From: Carnegiea gigantea | Taxonomy: Eukaryota; Streptophyta; Magnoliopsida; Caryophyllales; Cactaceae | Direction of reading: 5' to 3' | Length of the DNA: 64,000 nt | Assembly: GCA_029747015.1 (NCBI GenBank) | Contig: JAKOGI010001960.1 | Coordinates: 1 to 64,000 of the forward strand | Shown here: in pieces, positions 55,761 through 64,000 of the stretch | How the letters are laid out: the number at the start of each line of letters is the position of its first letter | How positions within the stretch are numbered: position 1 is the stretch's first letter | Notes under the pieces: model-generated | Seen by the model: the letters and a program-made list of their open reading frames with translations, nothing else | Databases searched by the model: none | Told to the model about the DNA's origin: nothing | Program-made: the position numbers and the translations under genes

Positions 55761-56055
55761 TTTGGTACAGTTGTCACTGGAACCTGCTTTTTAAATTCAA
55801 ACCACTTTGTATTTTTTTGGATTCAGGTGTTATTCATTCATCTTTCTCGACATGAGCTGCCTCGCAATGAATTTGAATAAGGATAGTGAGTGGGCGAACT
55901 GTAGAATTAGTTTACCAGATGGGCAAGTGATAGAATGCCTTGTTCTTTATAAACATATCCCATTGTGATTATTGAGCATGAGTTCCCTGAAAATTTGATC
56001 CACTTTGATGTGTCAGAATTCGATATAATCTTGAGAATGGACTGATTGACTATAT
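55761..56055 (+). pseudogene. Protease remnant, right Tekay array unit 1
   Basis: FLDSGVIHSS (catalytic Asp-Ser-Gly) near 55820, then FDVSEFDIILRMD, stop, LTIYGA near 56010-56060, the ILGMDWL block with Gly changed to Arg and Trp to stop. Confidence 0.65.
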
Positions 56056-57600
56056 ATGGGGCAACTTATAGATTATAAAGATCTTAAGGTCACTTTAAAG
56101 AGCCCAAAGGGTCGAGAAGTATATTTCTATGGTGAAAGACTTAGGAAGGAGTATTCTATAATTTTAATTATGAAGGCAAGTAAGTTGCCAAGACAAAGGT
56201 GCATAGGATATTTATGTTATGCTATTGAGGTTATAGAGGAGGAGATGAAAATAGAAAATATTCCTGTAGTTTGTGAATTTTCAGATGTTTTCCCTGAGGA
56301 GTTGCTAGGTTTACCTCCTCAAAGGGATATTGATTTTGAGATTGAGTTAATTCCTAGTGCGCAACCTATTTCAAAAGCTCCATATAGGATGAACCCAACC
56401 GAACTAAAGGAATTGAAAACCCAGTTGGATGAGTTATTGCAAAAAGGGTTTATCAAGCCAAGTATTTCACCCTAGGGAGCCTCACCGTTGTTTGCGAAGT
56501 AAAAGGACAAAACCTTAAGGTTCTGTATAGACTATCGGGAGTTAAATAAAATAACCAATAAAAACAGGTGCCCTTTTGCCTCGGATAGATAATCTGTTTG
56601 ATTAATCGCACGGAGCTGGGGCATTTTCGACCACCGATCTAAGGTTTGGCTATCATCGGCTTAGAAATAAGCCAGAAGATATTCCCAAAACAGTCCTCAA
56701 AACTAGATATGGACATTATGAGTTTACTGTGATGCCATTTGGGCTTGCCAATGCCCCTACTACATTTATGTATCTCATGAATAGAGTTTTCAAACCTTAT
56801 TTGGACAAATTTGTAGTGATTTTTGTAGATGACATTCTAATATACTCTAAGGACAAGTAGGAACATACAGATCATTTAAGGATTGTGTTATAGACCTTAA
56901 GGGAACACCAGGTATATGCTAAGCTAAAAAAGTGTGAGTTTTGGTTAACTGAGGTGATATTTTTGGGACATGTAGCTTCTAGGGAAGGTATTAAATTGAC
57001 CCTCAGAAGATAAAAGTGGTTACTGAATGGCCTAGGCCCGCCAATGTAACAGAAGTAATAAGTTTATTTGGTTTAGCAGGATATTATTGGAGATTTATGA
57101 AAGATTTTTCAAAAATAGCACCCCCATTGACCAACCTATTGAAGAAAATGACTAAATTTAAGTGGTCAGACAAGTGTGAAGAGGCATTTCAAGAATTAAA
57201 GAGATGGTTAACAATGGCACCTATCCTTACCTTATCCATGGAAGGAAAAGAGTACACTATTTATACCGATGCTTCTGAGAACGGGTTAGGCTATGTACTA
57301 ATGCAAGATGACAAGGTAATAACATACGCCTGTAGGCAACTCAAGCCTTATGAGAAGAACTATCCAACTCATGATCTACAGTTAGTTACAGTAATTTTTA
57401 ACTTAAAAATTTTGTGACACTACCTATATGATGTCATACTAGATTTACACTAACCACCAAAGCCTAAAGTATATCTTTACTCAAAAAGAGATCAACTTAA
57501 GATAATGACGATGATTAGAATTACTAAAGGATTATGATTTGTAAATTCAATATCATCCTAGAAAGGCGAATGTAGCAGTAGATGCACTTAGTAGGAAGAC
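56056..57600 (+). pseudogene. Reverse transcriptase-RNase H, right Tekay array unit 1
   Basis: Open at 56056-56475 with [40 protein letters not shown] and GFIKPSISP, then TAG. Beyond, in several frames, [33 protein letters not shown] and a catalytic [10 protein letters not shown] (near 56822-56850). From 57016 [20 protein letters not shown] and [17 protein letters not shown] lead to RNase [21 protein letters not shown] and [15 protein letters not shown]. Around ten stops and frameshifts are present. None of the stops shared by internals A and B of the other family is seen here. Confidence 0.78.
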
Positions 57601-58640
57601 CCAACATGGTTTAAATACAATGATGAATATCCAACCTGACATTCTAAGGACCTTAAAGCCATAGGTATCGAACTTGTGTTACTGGGAAACATAGATGGGT
57701 TGTTGATAGCATTAGAGGTGCAACCTTCCATAATAAAAGAAATTAAGGCAAGTCAAAAGGATGATACAAAGGTAGAGAATCTTAGATGTAATATTACACA
57801 GGGAAAATCGCCTGGTTTTGTAATATATGAAGATGGAACCTTGAGGTTTCAAAACAGATTGTGTGTGCTCAATAAAGAGGAGTTAAAAAGAAGAATTTTA
57901 AAAGAAGCCCATTGATATTCAGTGCACCTAGGAGGAACAAAAATTTATAGGCATCTAAGGCAATTCTTCTGGTGGGATAACATGAAGAGAGAGATTATAG
58001 AGTATGTAGATAAATGTCTTACATGTCAAAAGGTAAAAGTTAAACACCAGCACCCTGTAGGCGAATTAAGGACTTTGAAGATTCCTACTAGGATGTCGGA
58101 TTTAATTTCAATGGATTTTATTATGGGATTGCCCTTTCTGCTTCAAAGAAGAATGTCACTTGGGTTATTGTGGACAGACTTACCAAATCTTCCCAGTTTA
58201 TACCAATTCATGACACTTGGGGTATAGAGAGACTAGCATAGTTGTATGTCAAGAAAATAGTTATAACTACATGGCATATCAAATGACATAGTGTTTGATA
58301 GGGACCAAAGGTTTCAAGCTCGGTTTTAGCAAGTTTTACAAAAAGCTTTTGGGACCAAGTTAAATTTTAGTAGTTCATGTTACCCTAAGGCTAATGGGCA
58401 AACTGAGAGAGTGAATCAAATGCTAGAGGATATGTTGAGAGCCTGCATGCCTGACTTCTAAGGAAAGTGGGAAGATTACTTACCATTGGTAGAATTCTCC
58501 TATAATGATAGCTATCAATCCACCATTAAGATGACCCCTTTTGAAGCATTGGATGGGAGGAAATACAGAACGCCAGCGTGTTGGAGTGAGCTAAATGAAG
58601 CATTAACCATAGGGCCTTAATTGACTCAAGAGACCACTGA
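57601..58640 (+). pseudogene. Integrase, right Tekay array unit 1
   Basis: 57676-57915 is the linker before integrase (IYEDGTLRFQNRLCVLNKEE). The zinc-binding head then reads VHLGGTKIYRHLRQFFWWDN with IEYVDKCLTCQKVKVKHQHP, the core ISMDFIMGLP, VFDRDQRFQAR and NGQTERVNQMLEDMLRACM, so the DDE positions can be followed across three frames. Ends near AALTIGP-like sequence. Inactive. Confidence 0.75.
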
Positions 58641-59130
58641 AATGATAAGGAAGACTCAAAACATATCAAAGTGGCCAAGAGCTAATAGAAACCCTATAGG
58701 GACAAAAGGAGAAGACTATCAGAATTTCAAGTGGGAGATAAAGTATTTTAAAAGGTACCCAGTTAAAGGAGTAAAGTGATTCAACATCAAAGGCAAATTG
58801 AGCCCTAGATATATCGACCCTTATGAAATTTTGAGGGGTTAAACCCTCTGGCTTATAGGTTGGATTTACCAACAGAACTTGAGCATGTGCACAACGTTCT
58901 TCACATTTCACAGGTTAGAAAACATGTTCCAAATCCAAATCATGTCATCACGATAGAACCAGCAGAGGTCGCTGAGAATCTAATGTACGAGGAGCGTGTT
59001 GTACAAATACGAGACTACAGAGTTAAACAGCTCCGGAACAAAAGCATTCCTATGGTGAAGGCTTTGTGAGCCAACAAAACCATACTTCATCTGAGGCTGC
59101 ATGAGAGACCGAGAAGGACATAAGAAGCGA
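58641..59130 (+). pseudogene. Chromodomain-region tail, right Tekay array unit 1
   Basis: The open stretch from 58860 reads LEHVHNVLHISQVRKHVPNP, then EVAENLMYEERVVQIRDYRV and LRNKSIPMVKAL, the tail of Tekay/Del pol. Trp of VLW is TGA. The frame upstream (RYIDPYEILR) holds the end of the integrase C-terminal domain. Confidence 0.72.
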
Positions 59131-59204
59131 ATGCGCATACCTATTCGAGGTACAATCGAGGTTTCTTTTACATCTGCATTTATAAGTTTCAAGGACGAAA
59201 ATTA

Positions 59205-59221
59205 TTTTAAGGGGGGAAGGT
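59205..59221 (+). promoter_or_regulatory. Polypurine tract, right Tekay array
   Basis: TTTTAAGGGGGGAAGGT directly before the TGTTATGGCCC start of the second LTR. It follows the usual GGACGAAAATTAT lead-in. Confidence 0.75.
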
Positions 59222-62200
59222 TGTTATGGCCCGAACCTCCCGAACCTAAAATCATGCTAATTACCTCGCATTATATTAGCCACGACTTAATCAAGTTAGG
59301 CGCCGCATTTCATTTTAGTACTTTATACATGTGTGTTTATTTATACAACTGCAGGTTGAAACGACAGAGTGGCTTCAAAATGAATCTCATTACACACCCG
59401 AATAAGCGATTCGAATATTCATTAAAGACTCAAATGCTAACAGAAAAAAATTAAATTAGCCCAATTCTTGAGTGAGTAATTTTGGAAATAACAAAAATAG
59501 AAATAATCATGTATACACAAATAAATACAGTAACAATGCACCAATAATAATAAAGTAAAGTGCATATATATGGAAAATTGTGAGGAGTAATAATTAGGAA
59601 AAAAATTCTTCCAAAATTTCATCCCCATATGGTGTAAAATTTAATTCACAAATTTTATTCAAGAAGTTAGTCCTAAAAATATATAGACGCATATAAAAAC
59701 TGAAAAAAAGGGGAGAGGTGGATGCTTAGGATGAATTATGAAGAATCTAGATCATTAAAGGACTAACGAGATAGAATGGAAAAAAAAAAAAAGCACAGTA
59801 ATAATAAAAGCAAACCAAACTTTAAAAAAAAAAAAAAACCCACTTGCATTCACCCTGAAAAAACAAAAACCCCAACCCGTAAAACCCCCCTTGCTCAGCC
59901 AAAATAGAGCCCCCCTCCCCTGTCTGTTTGCTCACATGTCCACCACCGGCCTGGCCACTAAATGTTATCCAGTTATCGACCATCGACCAATGGGACCGCC
60001 ACCAACCCCTACCCAACAACACCACCATCTCTATCTCCATATCTTGCTCTATTTGGGTTAAAAGGGTAAAACCCTAACTTTTCATAAATTGGATTTTTGG
60101 TTGTTTTAGGATTGAATTTCTATATTAAGTGATGTATTTAGCTTTAGTAAGTATCAATTTCTAATTTTTGTTGAATTTTTAGGATATTGGAAATGAATTT
60201 GGAAGGCTTGGATATTGAGGGAGAGTGTGGTGAGCGAGGGTTTGGCGGTTATATTGGATTTTATTTTGTTTATGATGATTTAATGATGTTTAAATTAATT
60301 TTAAGGAATGACTGAATGAAAAGAGTGGGTTATGTAAATTGGATGTATATGCTATGTCATGAGTAGTGATTAGGGCTTGTAAGTTGGGTGTAATGATTTG
60401 CCTTGATTATGCTATTTTGATGATGTTGAGATTAATTTTAATGCATATTTGAAGGTGCAGAAAGAGAAATATTTGTTGGACAGGTGAGTTGTGGTCATAA
60501 GCTTGACGATTCAGGGTTTATGGGTTGAATGAAGTTTAAATTAATTATGTTGATTTATTTGTCTCTAAACAAATTAAGTGATGAACAATAAATATAAATG
60601 TATATATGTGTATAAGGTTAATGTGTAGAAGCATACTATGAACTTGGTGTCCAATGATGATGGTGGAGAAGAAGAGGGAAAGACAATAAAAGGGCCATGA
60701 GTGCTTTCAAGTTTTAAGCTAGATGTGAAACTTAATGAAGCTACAAAAGTAGGATGATGAAGGAGCAAGGGTGTTTAGTTAGTAATCTTATGCTTTTGGA
60801 TTAATATGGGTTTGTGACTTAATGTAGAAGAGTCAATAGCTTGAGGGTTTAATAATGATCTCAGCAAGAAAATAACCACACTTCTAACGATACGCTACTA
60901 ACGATATTGTTATACCAATGAATGTGACAAAAGTACTAACATTCATAAAATTTTAAGAGCAACTACACTACTACTACTAATAATAACAATAATCATAACC
61001 AAGAATGTAGTTAATCCTAGCAATTGAGACAAGTAAACGATATTCACAAGCTTATAATAACATATTCGAATGACAATGATGATAATGCCGTTAATAATAA
61101 AAACAAGACGAGTCACACCATTATGCTATTGTAACATTCATTAAACGAGCGTTAGAAGTATGAAGGAGAGGAATAAAAACTAAAATACAATAGCACCAAA
61201 TTAAGTTAATAATAATTGTTATGCGAATAATAGAAAGAGGTCAAGGGAATCCAAATTATTCCTTAAGTCAAGAAATTTAATAAAACTTCTTAATCTGTAC
61301 AAATAGTAAAAATTTACATATTTGGGCAAAAGCAAGGCCACTTCTTTCGCTTTAAGCTGCCATCAAACAATTGTCACTAAAAGTGAGAGAGACTTTAAAA
61401 GACCAAGTACGTATATTGTCTGTGCTCTTTAAAAACTCACATGTTTCTCAAACTATGCAAAATCAATATAATGTTCATATAATGAATTATTTTGTGCAAT
61501 GTTTGGTCACCTAAGCAAGTAACCCCATCAATTGTCAATCACCAGGGCTTACGCCCTTCAATTTACCTGCGCGATTATAACTCAAACTTTTTGATTGGCC
61601 TAAGAGGTGTCCACCTATCTCAAAATTGCTTTACATATCAACAGGGGTCCACTTCTAGATAATGACCGGCAAATCAACTTTACTTATACATATTCTCTGT
61701 CCTATTTGTAAAACAAAACATTTTGAAATATGGGCGCCCAACTATTTAAACTCAAAGCTTATTTTACTGCATAGGGATGTAGGTGCTGAGCTTTGGCTCA
61801 TTATTCGAATGCTTTTGTGTTTTCTATTTTAGGTAAGAGACCATTGAACATTCCTCCTGCTGGAAAGCCAGAGGATAGCAAGAAATGAAGGCGAGTTGCC
61901 AACCCTTTTGCTGAGGATTTGCTAGCCAAATGCTCATAGTGATTTTTAGGCTAACGGCCCTAAAAACCTATTGGTTGTATATTCTTTTGGACGTTATGGT
62001 CGTTAGTGTTTGATAGTCATATGCTGAGTTATCAAGCGTACCATGAGTTAAACAGGTTGTTAAATGTATGTTTATTTCCAATGTTGGTGAATCTAGTGAT
62101 GATGTGGGTAACACATTATGCAGGTAGTTCAGGTAGCTTTGTTCCATTATAAAATGATGGTAATGCCTCCAATCAAGAGACTTCTGCTGCAAACCAATAG

Positions 62201-62252
62201 TAAATAAGTAATTAAGTTAGAACAATCAGGCATTAGGGATTGAGGGGTTACA
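59222..62252 (+). repeat. Second (shared) LTR of the right Tekay array
   Basis: 3031 bp, TGTTATGGCCCGAACC to ..GATTGAGGGGTTACA. It serves as 3' LTR of unit 1 and is followed without a break by the primer site of unit 2. Start mutated relative to the first LTR (TGTAACACCCGG). Confidence 0.88.
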
Positions 62253-62256
62253 GTTG

Positions 62257-62269
62257 TGGTATCAGACCT
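62257..62269 (+). promoter_or_regulatory. Primer-binding site, right Tekay array unit 2
   Basis: TGGTATCAGACCT, as in unit 1 except the last base, four bases after the LTR. Its presence after what would otherwise be a 3' LTR proves that another internal region begins here. Confidence 0.8.
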
Positions 62270-62335
62270 ATGTTAGCGAATCACTATGAGTAGTAGGATG
62301 TTCGAGAGCTAGGTTGTGAGGATTCATACATAGAG

Positions 62336-62416
62336 ATGACTGATGCTAGCGGTAAGACAAGCGAGGGGGACGATAATTCCTCTTGCCCTGATTACGATCA
62401 GTCTCAAGATCGTTAA
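62336..62416 (+). CDS. 26-codon acidic upstream ORF (unit 2)
   Basis: ATG to TAA, MTDASGKTSEGDDNSSCPDY then DQSQDR, same length and register as the uORF of unit 1. The frame has stayed open in both copies while gag and pol have not. Confidence 0.4.
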   Translation: MTDASGKTSEGDDNSSCPDYDQSQDR

Positions 62417-62817
62417 AGTTAACCTCACTCACTTTATGTTTTAGGCTTTGATTTTTGGATATATGTGCGATATCATATTCTTCTTGTGCATGACGTGTAT
62501 ATATATGATGTATATAGGTAGGCTAACCTAACCAGGTATGATGATTTAATCTGCCTTTTCTTTTGGGTTTATGGCGAATTTGATTTAGGGGATGACCCTA
62601 GTTAGTAGGTGAAAAGGGGGACTATGTCAGGAATCTCAGCTAAAATGCGGGAGATGCTAACATGATGTATTGCAACACTCTTTTGGTGGTCTCCGTATAT
62701 ATACATATATGCAATGAAAGTAGTGTTTGAATTAAATTATGCTTTGATTTTGAGTGAATATTGTCTTATCATAATGTCATACAAATTTAAAAAATAAACT
62801 TCATTTTGTGATTCAGA

Positions 62818-63900
62818 ATGTCAGGGTCTATAAACAATAATTTGAACAACAATGAAGGTGAAACTCAGGGGTCAGGCAACTAAGCAAGCAAAAACCCTTA
62901 GCAAAACCCTAGTAGAGGTCTAACAGTAGCTCTAGAAGTATCTAGTAATGTGGAGGGTCTAGATTACTAAAAAAATTTGGTAATCGAACTGATGAAGAGG
63001 ATTCTCCTTATACCCCTGGTACCTCCAGAAAACCTTCCAAAGTTTAATAGAGTAGCTGATCGGGTAGCTCGATGCAATCATAAGGTTTACGATGGTAAAC
63101 TTGATCCTGTAGAACTGAAAGACTGGACTAGGGGAATGGAAAAGATATTTAGAGTAGTTGAGGTACCTGAGAAGAAAAAGGTGAATATATGGACATTCTA
63201 TTTAACTGGTGAAATAAATATTTGGTGGAGCAGGGTAAAGGATAAGCTACCAGAACCTTAGCTAATCTGGGCAAAATTTCTTGAGGAACTTAAGGCTAAG
63301 TTTTATCCAATCACAGTTCAACGACAGAAGGAGAAGGAATTCATAGAGTTAAAGATGAGTGGTAATATAATAGTGATGCAATATACAAGTAAGTTCACTG
63401 AGTTATCAAAATTTACTCCAAACTTTGTGACATCTAAGAGGCTGAAAATGAGAAGGTTTGAGGAAGATTTAGCTTTTCATATTCAAAATTAGTTAGCTGG
63501 TCAACTAACTTAGACTTATCAGGAGTTGCACGAAAGAACTGCTGAAGAGCAAACTGAAGGCTTTGAACCCGAAAAACTAGAAGAGGAAGTGAAACGATCG
63601 TGGGACATCAAGCGAGAGCGTAGTTTAGAAGAAACTTGCTACTGGTGCTACTGAAGGTCGTCTAGCAGCTTCAACAGAACCTTGCACCAGGCATGGCACT
63701 ATAAACCATACTACAGCCGAGTGCGTGTAGGTACTAACAAGTACATTGGTGTGAAAGTCTTGATCATTCGATTGCTACTTGCTCTAGAAGACAGAAGGCT
63801 ATAAAAAGGGGAGTTATAAGGCCTGTACCATCCTCACGTCAGGGAACTCTGCCCTTTAGACCCCCAGTGGCAGGACGAGCTTATGTAATGAGCAAAAATA
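62818..63900 (+). pseudogene. Gag remnant, right Tekay array unit 2
   Basis: Starts MSGSINNNLNNNEGETQGSG. From 62977 it reads VYDGKLDPVELKDWTRGMEK and TGEINIWWSRVKDKLPEP, more complete than unit 1 (which lost the WW segment), then FTELSKFTPNF and EKLEEEVKRSWDIKRERS. The zinc knuckle region is damaged: first knuckle CTRHGTINHTTAEC has its second Cys changed to His and the second knuckle is frameshifted. Stops at 63259, 63490 and 63511. Confidence 0.72.
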
Positions 63901-64000
63901 AAGCTACAGTTTTTGGTACAGTTGTCACTGGAACCTGCTTTTTAAATTCAAACCACTTTGTATTTTTTTTTTTTTTTGATTCGAGTGTTACTCATTCATC
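63901..64000 (+). pseudogene. Start of protease, right Tekay array unit 2 (cut by window end)
   Basis: KATVFGTVVTGTCFLNSNHF then a T run followed by DSSVTHS-like sequence with the Gly of DSG altered. It corresponds to 55751-55845 of unit 1. The window ends here. Confidence 0.55.

Larger units (their letters stand above)
51046..64000 (+). mobile_element. Second Tekay/Del-like family, tandem LTR-internal-LTR-internal (continues past window)
   Basis: LTR 51046-54091, internal 54092-59221, LTR 59222-62252, then a second internal beginning with the same primer site, leader, acidic uORF and gag until the window ends inside protease. The sequence differs from the Tekay compound at 18-42 kb (LTRs do not align; RT motifs are related). 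The left flank is CTATT. The structure is a tandem array in which neighbouring units share an LTR. All frames are heavily mutated, and the first internal is more degraded in pol. Confidence 0.82.

Overview
The window is plant nuclear DNA, almost certainly angiosperm: it is AT-rich and built almost wholly from LTR retrotransposons of plant-specific lineages (Ty3/Gypsy Tat and Tekay/Del, Ty1/Copia SIRE, a gag-only element), with a Mutator-like transposase remnant and a small hAT-like element. I found no intact cellular gene, rRNA, tRNA or CRISPR. The species cannot be named from the sequence. Function assignments rest on motifs read by eye; no database search was run.

Layout. The oldest visible layer is a decayed MULE transposase on the minus strand (about 48.8-51.0 kb), interrupted by a 550-bp hAT-like MITE (49860-50409). 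A very large Tat-type Gypsy element lies on the minus strand from the right LTR (46.5-48297) to a left LTR cut by the window start (1-1949). Its gag and protease lie at 43.1-45.2 kb and its RT, RNase H, second RNase H and integrase at 15.1-18.3 kb. Between integrase and 3' LTR are about 6 kb of extra sequence, in which two gene remnants run antisense to the element: a plant-mobile-domain-like gene with recognisable introns (3.4-5.65 kb) and a DUF7745-like remnant (6.43-6.97 kb).

Two insertions split the Tat element. (i) A gag-only LTR element (7892-14517, target duplication ATTAT) has no pol; the space holds arrays of short repeats, including about 35 copies of a GACT..AAGTC dyad. (ii) A Tekay/Del-like compound (18445-42315, flanks CTTTT) reads LTR - internal A - start of a middle LTR - [SIRE element 26538-34843] - internal B - LTR. 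A and B share two premature stops. The SIRE element, the youngest layer (LTRs about 2% different by eye), lacks matching flanks.

Right end: a second, different Tekay-like family (51046 to beyond 64000) is again arranged LTR - internal - LTR - internal, so the window holds two independent tandem Gypsy arrays. Relative order: MULE, then MITE, Tat and the right Tekay array (order among these unresolved); then the gag-only element and the Tekay compound into Tat; then SIRE.

All open frames of any size belong to these elements. Only the SIRE protease-integrase and RT-RNase H frames are long and largely intact; the rest are pseudogenes. The parts most worth a second look are the antisense host-like genes in Tat, the dyad array, the LTR that has captured its own polypurine-tract junction, and the acidic ORFs upstream of gag in both Tekay families.
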